A stretch of 64,000 nt of DNA from assembly GCA_041402125.1 (NCBI GenBank), contig JAWKSY010000013.1, forward strand, positions 1 through 64,000, read 5' to 3'. Shown piece after piece: positions 5,947-15,315 of this stretch (positions are counted from its first letter, which is position 1; the number at the start of each line of letters is the position of its first letter). The DNA is from JAWKSY01 sp041402125 (lineage in GTDB: Bacteria > Planctomycetota > GCA-002687715 > DRQF01). The notes under the pieces were generated by a model. That model ran no database searches, was not told the DNA's origin, and saw only the letters and a list, made by a program, of their open reading frames with translations. The position numbers were made by a program, and so were the translations under genes.

Positions 5947-8138
5947 CACCGCGCGGCGCGGGTCCGGGCCAGGAGGTCGCGGATCGTCGCGTCCTCGGGA
6001 TGACGCTCCGCGAGCGGGACGAGGATCGACTCGGCGTCCTCGAATCGCGAGGCCGAGAACAGCTCGGCCGCGAGGTAGAACAGGAGCTCGTCCCGATTCG
6101 GCGCCTTCGGGATCGCCATCTGGAGCTCGTTGAGACCGGCCTCGAAGTCCGCCCGGGCCTCCTCGCCGCGCCCCGCCGCCTCGAGCGCCGCGCGGTAGCG
6201 GTAGCGCAGGCCGAAGTCGAACGGGTGCCGGGCCAGCACGGCCTCGAAGTGCGGGATCGCGGCGGCCGGGTCGCCGCCCTCCAGCAGCGCCGCGAGCGTG
6301 GCGTGGGCCGGCAGGCAGCCGGCATCGACGCGAAGGGCCTCGTCGAGACGCTTCCTCCCCTCCTCCACCCGACCGCGGCGCAGCTCGATCGTGGCGATCT
6401 GCGCGAGGACGATCGCCCGCTTCTCCCGCTCTTCCGGCGGGAGGGCGTCGAGGAGCCGGATCTCCATCGCGAGGGCGCCGTCGAGGTCGTTGCGGCCCAT
6501 CCGCAGCGCGACGAGCCGGACGAGATGGCTCTCGCCCTCCGGGTCGAGCTCGAGCGCGCGGAGGAGGGCGGCCTCCTCACCCGGCGCGTCGCCCTTCAGA
6601 CGGCGCACCGTCGCGAGATCCTCCCAGGCCGGCGCGAAGTCGTCCTCGACCTCGAGGGCGGCGAGCGCGTGGCGCTCGGCCGCGTCGTAGTCGCGGCGGG
6701 CCGCGGCGAGTCCGGAGCGCCGGGCGAGCGGCCGGAGATCGGGGAAGACGCGCAGGCTCTCCGCCCGCGCGTAGGCGCGATCGGCCGCGTCCAGGACGGC
6801 GCGGTCCGCCTCGGGGAGCGACTCCGTCTCCGGTCGGCTGGCGAGCTCGTAGAGGCGCGGACGGAGATCCGCCGTCAGCCGATCGCCCTTCCACATGAAC
6901 CACTGCCCCAGCCCGAGCCAGCCGACGAGGAGCAGGATCAGGCCCGCGACGAACGCGAAGCTCCGACCGCCGCGCGTCGCCTTCCCGTCGCGACGGAGGA
7001 CCCAGCGCTGGAGGCGGAACTCCTCGCCGCGGAAGGTCCTCGTCAGCGCCAGCGCCAGGATCCCCGTGGTGGCGGCGAGCCCGAGCCCGAAGAGCAACGG
7101 GGTCCGACCGGCGAGGCTCGAGGCCCAGTCCAGCCGGCGCCCGAGGAACGAGTTCGGCAGCCCGACGAAGATCGCCAGCGACACGGCGAAGACCGCGAGT
7201 CCGATCAGCTCGGCCGCGAAGCCGGGGAACCGCCGACGGTCGCGACCGCCCTCGCGCCGCGGCGGCGTGAACAGGGCCGGGCGCCCGAAGCCGAGCGAGA
7301 GCGCGTTCTCGGGGCACACGCTGACGCAGTCGAGGCACTTCATGCAGCCCGGGTCGACGACCGCGCCGTAGCGGTGGACCTCGAAGGCCACCTCGACGTT
7401 CGAGGTGCAGACCGCGGTGCAGTGGCCGCAGGCCCGGCAGGAGTCGTCGACGCGGATGCGCAGGGGCGAGAGACGGTCGGCGACGCCGAAGAGGCCGCCG
7501 TAGGGGCAGGCGTAGGTGCAGAAGCCCTTCGCCCCCAGCAGGTAGACCATCCCGAAGCCGCAGAACAGGAAGGTCGCGAGTCCGACCCAGAACCCGGGAA
7601 AGGTCTGCCAGAGGTCGTCGGTGAAGAAGCCGCGCTCCCGTCCGCTGGAGACGCCGGCGACGAGGCGGTTCAGGAGCGGCATGCCGAACATGAAGAGCCC
7701 GGCCCCGAGGGGGATCAACACGAGCCAGCGCGAGCGCAGCGGTCGCGGGCGGATCCCGACCTTCTTCAGCAGCCAGGCCGAGGCGTCCTGGAGCGCCACC
7801 AGGTGGCAGGCCCAGCCGCAGAAGAAGCGGCCGAGGACGAGGACCGAAAGCATCGAGATGATCAGCATCAAGGCGCCGGCGTTGAGGACGCCGTCGGCCA
7901 GCGCGTACATCGCCTCGCTCGGCTCCACCGGCGCGACGACCCGTGGAGAACCCGTGAGTTTCCAGTGGAGAATCCGGGCGAACACGACGACGTGGATCGC
8001 CACGAGGACGAGGGCGCGTCGGCGGCCCATGCGGGACGCGCGGACGCGACCGCGCGTCACCGGATCCGGGTCGTAGCTCCCGTCGGCGGCGAGGGGGGCG
8101 TCCGGGGGCGATTCGCAACGGGGGGCCTTCGCGTTCAT
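5946..8138 (-). CDS. Membrane 4Fe-4S ferredoxin-type protein (NapH/CcoG-like) with C-terminal TPR domain
   Basis: Membrane-bound electron-transfer or metal-maturation protein of the NapH/CcoG type, 730 residues. N-terminal helices include RFFCGWACHL (C107, C111) and GFCTYACPYG (C207, C211), the paired CxxxC(P) motifs of this family. Two classic 4Fe-4S sets follow: C234, C237, C240, C244 and C265, C268, C271, C275 (PGCMKCLDCVSVCPE). Further membrane segments lie at about 305-345 and 385-405. The rest, about 450-725, is a soluble tetratricopeptide-like region with regular A/L/Y-rich helices. The start is the ATG at 8138 with AGGAGA 9 nt upstream; the frame extends 26 codons further without support. 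The TPR fusion is unusual for CcoG and NapH and suggests a protein-docking role. Confidence 0.82.
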   Translation of the reverse strand: MNAKAPRCESPPDAPLAADGSYDPDPVTRGRVRASRMGRRRALVLVAIHVVVFARILHWKLTGSPRVVAPVEPSEAMYALADGVLNAGALMLIISMLSVLVLGRFFCGWACHLVALQDASAWLLKKVGIRPRPLRSRWLVLIPLGAGLFMFGMPLLNRLVAGVSSGRERGFFTDDLWQTFPGFWVGLATFLFCGFGMVYLLGAKGFCTYACPYGGLFGVADRLSPLRIRVDDSCRACGHCTAVCTSNVEVAFEVHRYGAVVDPGCMKCLDCVSVCPENALSLGFGRPALFTPPRREGGRDRRRFPGFAAELIGLAVFAVSLAIFVGLPNSFLGRRLDWASSLAGRTPLLFGLGLAATTGILALALTRTFRGEEFRLQRWVLRRDGKATRGGRSFAFVAGLILLLVGWLGLGQWFMWKGDRLTADLRPRLYELASRPETESLPEADRAVLDAADRAYARAESLRVFPDLRPLARRSGLAAARRDYDAAERHALAALEVEDDFAPAWEDLATVRRLKGDAPGEEAALLRALELDPEGESHLVRLVALRMGRNDLDGALAMEIRLLDALPPEEREKRAIVLAQIATIELRRGRVEEGRKRLDEALRVDAGCLPAHATLAALLEGGDPAAAIPHFEAVLARHPFDFGLRYRYRAALEAAGRGEEARADFEAGLNELQMAIPKAPNRDELLFYLAAELFSASRFEDAESILVPLAERHPEDATIRDLLARTRAAR

Positions 8139-8326
8139 CCACGTTCTCCTGCGCGGAACGAGCCGCGGCGACGAGCCGGGCGCGATCGTCGCGCCGCCGG
8201 ATCGCGAACATAGCAACTGCGCGGCCCCGGGCGAGGATCCCCGATCCGGAGCCGTCTCCGCCCCTCGGGAACGCGTCCCCGTCGTTGGTAGGATGCCCCG
8301 GACCCCCCTCCCCGGAGCCCCGGAAG

Positions 8327-10342
8327 ATGAAAGTCGTGAACGACCTCGACCAGCTCGCCGTGAACACGATCCGCACCCTGGCGATGGACGCCGTCCAGCG
8401 GGCGAACTCGGGCCATCCCGGGACCCCGATGGCGCTCGCGCCGGTGGCCCACGTGATCTTCGATCGCATCCTCCGCCACGCGCCGACCAACCCCGACCTG
8501 CCCGACCGCGATCGCTTCGTGCTCTCGGTCGGCCACGCGTCGATGCTGCTCTACGGCACGCTGCACCTGCAGGGCTACGACGTGTCGCTGGAGGACATCC
8601 GCAACTTCCGCCAGCTCCACAGCTCCTGCGCGGGCCACCCGGAGTTCGGCGAGTGCCCGGGCGTCGAGACCACGACCGGCCCGCTCGGCCAGGGCGTCGC
8701 GAACAGCGTGGGCATGGCGATCGCGAAGCGCCGCGCCGCGCACCTCTTCAACCGCCCCGGACACGAGCTCTTCGACTGGCAGGTCGTCGCGCTCTGCGGC
8801 GACGGCGACCTCATGGAGGGCGTCGCGGCCGAGGCCGCCTCGCTCGCCGGCCACCTCCGTCTCTCGGAGCTGACCTGGGTCTACGACGCCAATCGCATCA
8901 CGATCGAGGGCGACACCGACCTCGCCTTCACCGAGGACGTCGGCGCGCGCTTCGTCGCCTGCGGCTGGGCCGTCGAGACGGTCGAGGACGCCAACGACCT
9001 CGGCGCCCTCACCGCCGCGCTCGAGCGCGCGCGGGCGCGCGACGACCGCCCGAGCCTCGTGATCGTCCGCAGCCACATCGCCTTCGGCAGCCCCTCGATG
9101 CAGGACAAGTGCGACGCGCACGGCGCGCCGCTCGGCGAGGAGGAGATCCGCCGGACGAAGGAGGTCTACGGCTGGGACCCGGACGCCCACTTCCTCGTCC
9201 CGACGGAGCTCGAGGAGACGCGGCGTCAGGCGCGCGAGCGGGGCGAGAAGCTCGAGGCGGCCTGGAACGAGAAGCTCGCGCGGTACCGGGAGGCCTTCCC
9301 GGAGGACGCCGCGAACCTCGATCTCTTCCTCGCCGGCGAGCTCCCGGCGGGCTGGGACGCGGACCTGCCCGTCTTCCCCGCCGACCCCAAGGGCCAGGCC
9401 GGCCGCGCCGCCTTCGGCAAGGCGCTGAACGCGGTGGCGCCCAAGGTGCCCTGGATGATGGGCGGATCGGCCGACCTCGGCAGCTCGAACAAGACGACGA
9501 TCAACGGCGCGCCGAGCTTCCTCGCGGATCGCCCCGACGGCCGCAATCTCCACTTCGGCGTGCGCGAGCACGCGATGGGAGCGATCGCCAACGGCATGGC
9601 CCTGTCCGGCCTGCGGGCCTTCACCGGGACCTTCTTCGTCTTCAGCGACTACATGCGCCCCGCGATCCGGATGGCGGCGCTGATGAAGCTGCCGGTCACC
9701 TTCGTGTTCACGCACGACAGCATCGGCGTGGGCGAGGACGGCCCGACGCACCAGCCGATCGAGCACCTGCCGAGCCTCCGCGCGATGCCGGGTCTCGTCG
9801 TCCTGCGTCCCGGCGACGCCAACGAGGCCGTCGAGGCCTGGCGCTACTGCCTGGAGGAGACCGAGCGACCGGTCGCCCTCCTGCTCTCGCGCCAGAACCA
9901 CCCGACGCTCGACCGCACGCGCTACGCGGCGGCCGAGGGCCTTCAGCGGGGCGCCTACGTCCTCGCCGACTCGACCGAGGACGGCGTGCCCGACCTGATC
10001 CTGATCGGCTCGGGCAGCGAGCTCGGACTGGTCGTCGAGGCCTACGAGACGCTCGTCGCCGAGGGTCGCCGCGTGCGCGCGGTGAGCATGCCGAGCTGGG
10101 AGATCTTCGATCGTCAGGACTCGGCCTACCGCGAGGCGGTCCTTCCCGCCGCCGTCGAGGCCCGCGTCGCGATCGAGGCCGCCTCGACCTTCGGCTGGGA
10201 GCGCCACGTCGGCCGCTTCGGCGTCGCGATCGGCCACGACGACTTCGGCGCCTCGGCGCCGGGTTCGGTCCTCTTCCGCGAGTTCGGTCTCACCGCCGAG
10301 GCCGTCGCGGCGGCGGGACGGGCGCTGCTCGGCGAGGACTGA
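8327..10342 (+). CDS. tkt: Transketolase
   Basis: Thiamine-diphosphate enzyme that moves two-carbon units between sugar phosphates in the pentose phosphate pathway. The 671-residue product has the normal length. Visible motifs are SGHPGTPM (28-35), TTTGPLGQGVANSVGMA (115-131), the ThDP-binding GDGDLMEG (158-165) with the NRI/T segment after it, and the pyrimidine-domain block TFFVFSDYMRPAIRMAAL followed by THDSIGVGEDGPTHQPIEHL. I start at the ATG at 8327, where similarity to the family begins (MKVVNDLDQLAVNTIR). The frame extends 14 codons upstream into sequence that reads as untranslated. It is divergent from the 4Fe-4S gene, with 188 nt between them that must hold both promoters. Confidence 0.96.
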   Translation: MKVVNDLDQLAVNTIRTLAMDAVQRANSGHPGTPMALAPVAHVIFDRILRHAPTNPDLPDRDRFVLSVGHASMLLYGTLHLQGYDVSLEDIRNFRQLHSSCAGHPEFGECPGVETTTGPLGQGVANSVGMAIAKRRAAHLFNRPGHELFDWQVVALCGDGDLMEGVAAEAASLAGHLRLSELTWVYDANRITIEGDTDLAFTEDVGARFVACGWAVETVEDANDLGALTAALERARARDDRPSLVIVRSHIAFGSPSMQDKCDAHGAPLGEEEIRRTKEVYGWDPDAHFLVPTELEETRRQARERGEKLEAAWNEKLARYREAFPEDAANLDLFLAGELPAGWDADLPVFPADPKGQAGRAAFGKALNAVAPKVPWMMGGSADLGSSNKTTINGAPSFLADRPDGRNLHFGVREHAMGAIANGMALSGLRAFTGTFFVFSDYMRPAIRMAALMKLPVTFVFTHDSIGVGEDGPTHQPIEHLPSLRAMPGLVVLRPGDANEAVEAWRYCLEETERPVALLLSRQNHPTLDRTRYAAAEGLQRGAYVLADSTEDGVPDLILIGSGSELGLVVEAYETLVAEGRRVRAVSMPSWEIFDRQDSAYREAVLPAAVEARVAIEAASTFGWERHVGRFGVAIGHDDFGASAPGSVLFREFGLTAEAVAAAGRALLGED

Positions 10343-10443
10343 TCGCGGCGAGTGCCGTCGCGCACCGAACGTGTCATGATGCGCGGGGCGGAGCCCGACT
10401 CCGGCCCGCGTTTCCATTTCCCGACCGCGACGGAAGCTCCGAC

Positions 10444-12208
10444 ATGGGCAAGGACCGCGACGAGAAGAAGAAGTTCTCGAGCTTCGGATCTGCTCGGCGA
10501 CCTCGGCGGCCCCGACGAGCCGACGGAGGAGACGGAGCGACCCGACGTCGAGGTCGTCTTCGGCGAGGGCGTCGACTCCGACCTCGAGGGCTACGACGGC
10601 GGGGCCCGCGAGCTGATCGCGGCCCGGCCGCCGGCCTTCGGCCCGATGGAGCACGGCGCCCCGCCCTACCACGACGAGAACAGCGAGGAGATGGAGATCC
10701 TCCGCTCCTTCCGCGTCCGGATGCTCTTCCCCGACGACGTCCGGGCCGAGGTCGGACGGCTCCCCTCCGACCCTCCGCCCGGGGACTACGAGGGCGACTC
10801 CTACCGCGAGGACCTCCGCCGCGAGCGGATCTTCACCATCGACGGCGAGGACGCGCGGGACTACGACGACGCCATCGGCATCCGCGAGGTCGACGACGGC
10901 TACGAGCTCGGCGTCCACATCGCCGACGTCTCTCACTACGTCCGCCCCGGCACGGCGCTGGACGCGGAGGCGGTGGCCCGCGCGACCTCCGTCTACCTTG
11001 CCGACCAGGTCGTGCCGATGCTCCCGGAGGAGCTGTCGAACCAGCTCTGCTCGCTCGTGCCCGATCGCGACCGGCTCGCCTTCTCGGTCATCATGCGCTT
11101 CGACCGTCAGGGCCGCCGCAAGGCGTTCTACGTCACCAAGAGCGTCATCCGCTCGATGCGACGCTGCACCTACCGCGGCGTGCAGGAGCTGCTCGACGGC
11201 GAGGACAACGAACGCACGCGCGCCCTGAAGGATCTCGAACCCGACCTCCGCATGTTCGCCGACTGGACGCGCAAGCAGCAGGAGATCCGGGACCGCAAGG
11301 GTTCGATGCGCATGCAGAGCGTGGAGCGGAAGTTCCGCTTCGACGAGAAGGGTGAGGTCGTCGGCATCTACGAGGCGGCGAACTACTTCTCGCAGACGCT
11401 CATCGAGGAGACCGCGCTCGCCGCGAACCAGGCGGTGGGCGACTACTTCAAGAACCGCGGCCTCCCGACGATCTACCGCATCCACCCGGAGAAGGATCCG
11501 GAGGAGGTGGCGCAGATCATCGAGATGCTCGACAAGCACGGCTGCCGGGTGCCGAAGAAGGACCGACTCACCGGTCGCGACATCGGCGACCTCATCCGAT
11601 GGGCCCGCCGCCAGCGCAACTCCGAGGCCATGATCAGCCGGATCATGGGGCTCATGGAGCGCGCGATCTACGAGCTGCGCCACCACGACGAGCGCGCCGA
11701 GCACTTCGGCCTCGCGCGGGAGCACTACCTCCACTTCACCTCCCCCATCCGCCGCTACCCGGACCTGATGGTCCACCGCATGCTCGACGAGGTGCTGCGG
11801 CGGGGCGAGGAGGTCGCGATCGACTTCCAGCGCCTCGACGTCCTCCAGAATCTCACCGAGATCGCCGGCCACGCGAGCGGCCAGGCCGACATGGCGGCGA
11901 TGGCGGAGGTCGCGATCGGCGACCTCAAGGTCTGCCAGTACATGGAGCCGCGCATCGGGGAGGCGGCGAAGGTCGTGATCCAGCGCGTCTCCCGGGGCGG
12001 GTTCGAGATCAAGTACCCGGACGAGCTCGTGACGGGCTTCGTGCCCGCGCGGAGCATCGGCGAGCGCGTCGAGCACGACGGCGTGACGCTCAAGATCTCG
12101 GCGCGACGGGGCTTCGTGAAGATCTTCCGCGAGGGCGACGTCGTGGAGGTCGTGCTGAAGGACGTCGACTTCGTCCGGCTCCGGCTGCTCTTCGAGCTCG
12201 CGAGCTGA
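10444..12208 (+). pseudogene. rnr: Ribonuclease R family exonuclease (RNB + S1), 5' frame interrupted by one base
   Basis: 3'-5' exoribonuclease of the RNase II/R family. The catalytic RNB block is intact, with DGEDARDYDDAIGI at nt 10839-10880, and the block LHFTSPIRRYPDLMVHRML is also present. A C-terminal S1 RNA-binding domain (about nt 11960-12190) ends at FELAS without the usual basic tail. Two oddities. First, the N-terminal cold-shock domains are absent and are replaced by a short acidic segment. Second, the best start, ATG at 10444 with GGAAG 8 nt upstream, encodes MGKDRDEKKKFSSF in a different frame from the body. Removing one G at about 10486 would join it to DLLGDLGGPDEP. The body frame has no well-supported start of its own. 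An assembly indel is likely, so the gene may well be functional. Confidence 0.8.
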
Positions 12209-12281
12209 TCGGCGGATCCGGCGGCCCGCGCCGCGCGCGCGGACTGGACGGGAGCGCGCCCTTCCGCCCACACTGGTGGCG

Positions 12282-15200
12282 ATGATCTCTACCCGACCGC
12301 AGCCCGGATCCCTCGCGCGCACCCTCTGGTCGGGGCTCGGGGCGGGGATCCTCGTCGCGGGTCTCGATCTCGCCGCCGCGGCGCATCGCGGCGAGGCGAT
12401 GCCGGCGCCGCTCGCGACGGCCGCAGCCCTCGCGATCCTACCCGCGCTCGGCGTCCTCGCGGCGCTCGTCCTCGCTCCCTTCCGCGGCATCGCGGTCGCG
12501 CTCCCGCTCGCGCTCCTGGCGGGTGAGACCGCGCGCCGCGCCGCGCTCGGGGCGCACGCGGCGACCCTGCCCCTCGCCGGGGCCTGGGGACCGATCGCGG
12601 CGCTGCTCGCGCTCGCCCTCGCGGCGTTCCTGCGGGCGCCCCTCCGGCGCGGCCCGCGCCGCCTCGCCGCGCTCGGCCTCGTCGCGGCCGTCGCGCTCTT
12701 CGCGGGGGCCGATCTCGCGCAGCGAGGTCGCTACCACTTCCTCCGGGAGGCGGTGCTGCTTCTCGGGCTCGCCCTCGGACAGCGCTCGCTCCTCGCGCTC
12801 CTGCCGCGCCGGGCCAGCGCCCCGATCGTCGCGGCGGCCCTCGCGGTCATCCTCGGCGGGGTCGGCGTCACGGCGCTCGTGCGCGGCACCGGAGAGACCT
12901 GGGTCACGCGCGGCTCGACCGCCGCCTTCGCGAGCTGGTGGCGACTCCGGCCGCTCCTCGTCGAGGAGGACGATCGCCTCGGACCGGCGCCGCTCGCGCC
13001 CTTCTTCGGCACCGCGCTCGCGGCGGAGAGCCGCCGGCCCTTCGAGGGGGTGCGAGGCGTGCTCCTGGTGACGATCGACGCGCTGCGGGCTGACGCCGTC
13101 GGTCGGCGCCCGGACGACCTCCCCCTCACCCCCCGACTCGACGCGCTCGCGGCCCGCGGCCGGACCTTCACGCGCGCGTACTCGAACTCGCCGATCTCGC
13201 AGACCGCGATCTTCGCCGCCTTCGCGGGACAGCTTCCCTCGCGCATCGCGACGGACCCGGCCGGCTTCGAGGGCGTGCCGCTCGTCACCGATCGCCTGAA
13301 CGCCGCCGGCGTCGAGACGCGCGCCTCCTTCGCGACCGGCATCATCACGATCCGCGACGGCGGCTTCACCCGCTTCGACCTCGGCTTCGCCGCGGCGCGC
13401 GGCCAGGCCTGGGACGACCCTCCGCCGCAGTCGTCGTTCCACTCGGTGAGACCCCGCGGTGAGGGGGCGTGGTTCGCGTGGATCCACCTCGTGCGTCCGC
13501 ACTATCCCTCCGACCGGGCGGACGAGCGCTTCGTCCGCGGGACCTCGCCGCGGGCGGGATGGGAGGCGGAGGTCCGACACGCCGACGACGATCTCGGCGT
13601 CCTGCTCGACCTCTTCGAGGAGCAGGGGCACCTGGAGGACGCGCTCGTCATCGTGTCCGCGGACCACGGCGAGGCCTTCGAGGAGCACGGGGCGACGCGG
13701 CACGGCACGCAGCTCTACGAGGAATCGATCCACGTCCCTCTCGTCGTCGCGGGACCGGGAGTCGAGCCGGGCCGCGATGCGCGCTGCGTGTCGCTGCTCG
13801 ATCTCGCGCCGACCCTCGAGCATCTCTTCGACCTGCCGGACGCCGGACGTCCCCGCTACGTGGGGCGGTCGCTCCTGCCGCTCTTCGCGGGACGCGCGGA
13901 CCCCGATCGCGACCCGGAGGTCGTGGCGGAGATCCCGCCCCTCGAGCACGCGCTCTACAACGTCAGCTCGGCTCTGATCGGACCCGAGGACAAGCTCGTC
14001 GTCGACGAGCGCCTCCGACGGACCGAGCTCTACGATCTCGGCGCGGACCCCGGCGAGCGCCGGGATCTCGCGGCCGATCGACCGGCCCGAGCGCGCGAGG
14101 CGCGGCGCCGGCTCCGCGCGCTCCAGGCCCGGGCCGGAGGCGTCGACGAGGGCGTCTTCTCCGCCGCCGCGCCCGAGGTGACGCTGCGCGAGAGGGGCGA
14201 TCGCCTCGCCGTCATCGATCTCGTCGGCTTCCTCCGGCCCGAGCTCGACCTGAGGGAGGACGAGCTCCTCTCCTTCATGGTTCAGGTCGGACGCTGCGCC
14301 ACGCCCTTCGAATGCGGAGAGATCGCGAGACGCTTCGCGGACGATGCGCGACCGACGCTGCGGCGCGCCGCCGAGCTCCTGCGAGCGACCGGGGGCGATC
14401 CGGCCGGCGGCCTCGACGCCTTCCTCGCCGCCCGTCGCGACGAACCGGTCGAAGGGCTCCGCATCCTCGCCCTCGACATCGCGCGTCGACGACGCTCGGG
14501 CGCGCTCGAGGGGTCCGACGACGGAGAGGCGTCGCTCGCGCTCCGGGTGGCGCGGGCGCACTACCGGCTCGCCCGGGGCGGCGAGCCGCCGGACGAGGAC
14601 TTCGCCCGACGTTCCCTCACGGAGGAACTCCCCCACTTCGATCGTCGCGCCGCGCTCCGGCTGGAGCGTGAACGCGGCGGCGGCGGACTCCTCGACGAGC
14701 TCCTCGCCCTCTACGCGGCGACGGACGACGACCAGATGAAGATCGAGATCATCGGCTGTCTCGCGCCCTACCGGGGCCGGGAGCGTCCCTACGACCTCCT
14801 CCGGGCCGAGCTCGATCGGGGCACGGTCGCGATCCAGGAGGCCGTCTTCGCGGAGATCCTCCTCCACCCCCGCGCGGCGGCCGAGTTCCGGATCGCGGCC
14901 TGGGGACGCGCGGAGGACCGCCCGGGGTTCCGCGGGCTCGGCGGGGATCGTCCCTTGCTCGGCACCTTCCTCGACTACCGGGTCAGCGCCCCGGTGACGC
15001 TCTTCGCCGAGGGCACGCAGCTCGCGGTGTTCCTGCACTTCCTCGATCCGGACTTCCGACGGACGCGGGTCCGCCTGCGGCTCGGCGAGTTCGAAGCGTC
15101 GATCATCCGGACCTCGCGCGATCCGGCCAAGCCCTCGGTCTTCTGGCTGCCGCCGGGTCGCGAGGGCGAGCGGATCGAGCTCGAGCTCCAGGCGGGGCGC

Positions 15201-15284
15201 CCGGACGAGACCTTCCTCGCCGGCATCGCGACGCGCGCGGCCCCGGCGCCGCCGAACCGGGCGCTCGGGGTCCGCGTGCGCTGA
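12282..15284 (+). CDS. Membrane-anchored sulfatase-superfamily hydrolase
   Basis: Alkaline-phosphatase/sulfatase-fold enzyme with a large membrane N-terminus, about 1000 residues. The first about 210 residues contain several hydrophobic helices. The catalytic domain begins at LLVTIDALRADAVG (about 262), continues through a WIHLVRPHYPSD stretch and VSADHGEAFEEHG (about 458), and includes GTQLYEESIHVPLVV. The formylglycine signature C/S-x-P-x-R is not present in the expected place, which reads SNSPISQTA, so classical sulfate-ester hydrolysis is doubtful; phosphate transfer or another ester substrate is possible. The C-terminal 350 residues are uncharacterised, with HEAT-like helices. The start is ATG at 12282 (a GTG lies 6 nt earlier). 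It follows rnr in the same direction and is convergent with the S9 peptidase. Confidence 0.75.
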   Translation: MISTRPQPGSLARTLWSGLGAGILVAGLDLAAAAHRGEAMPAPLATAAALAILPALGVLAALVLAPFRGIAVALPLALLAGETARRAALGAHAATLPLAGAWGPIAALLALALAAFLRAPLRRGPRRLAALGLVAAVALFAGADLAQRGRYHFLREAVLLLGLALGQRSLLALLPRRASAPIVAAALAVILGGVGVTALVRGTGETWVTRGSTAAFASWWRLRPLLVEEDDRLGPAPLAPFFGTALAAESRRPFEGVRGVLLVTIDALRADAVGRRPDDLPLTPRLDALAARGRTFTRAYSNSPISQTAIFAAFAGQLPSRIATDPAGFEGVPLVTDRLNAAGVETRASFATGIITIRDGGFTRFDLGFAAARGQAWDDPPPQSSFHSVRPRGEGAWFAWIHLVRPHYPSDRADERFVRGTSPRAGWEAEVRHADDDLGVLLDLFEEQGHLEDALVIVSADHGEAFEEHGATRHGTQLYEESIHVPLVVAGPGVEPGRDARCVSLLDLAPTLEHLFDLPDAGRPRYVGRSLLPLFAGRADPDRDPEVVAEIPPLEHALYNVSSALIGPEDKLVVDERLRRTELYDLGADPGERRDLAADRPARAREARRRLRALQARAGGVDEGVFSAAAPEVTLRERGDRLAVIDLVGFLRPELDLREDELLSFMVQVGRCATPFECGEIARRFADDARPTLRRAAELLRATGGDPAGGLDAFLAARRDEPVEGLRILALDIARRRRSGALEGSDDGEASLALRVARAHYRLARGGEPPDEDFARRSLTEELPHFDRRAALRLERERGGGGLLDELLALYAATDDDQMKIEIIGCLAPYRGRERPYDLLRAELDRGTVAIQEAVFAEILLHPRAAAEFRIAAWGRAEDRPGFRGLGGDRPLLGTFLDYRVSAPVTLFAEGTQLAVFLHFLDPDFRRTRVRLRLGEFEASIIRTSRDPAKPSVFWLPPGREGERIELELQAGRPDETFLAGIATRAAPAPPNRALGVRVR

Positions 15285-15311
15285 CCGCGGGCGAGTCGCT
15301 CCCCCGCGGTC
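15283..15311. terminator. Hairpin between convergent genes
   Basis: A 9-bp perfect inverted repeat, GACCGCGGG with CCCGCGGTC, starts in the stop codon of the sulfatase-type gene and ends just before the stop of the convergent peptidase gene. There is no T-run, so a two-way terminator role is only inferred. Confidence 0.4.
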
Positions 15312-15315
15312 CCGC

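Noticed and set aside
5758..5949. 63-codon frame on the minus strand in the structured-RNA gap
   Set aside because: It runs through the terminator and the hairpins, begins in a poly-A stretch (MKKKRG) and has no protein-like pattern.
8135..12490. 1451-codon open frame on the minus strand opposite tkt and rnr
   Set aside because: It is the mirror of two well-identified genes on the plus strand. High GC makes stop codons rare in the antisense frames, and its translation is a low-complexity mix rich in Arg, Ala, Asp and Glu with no domain.
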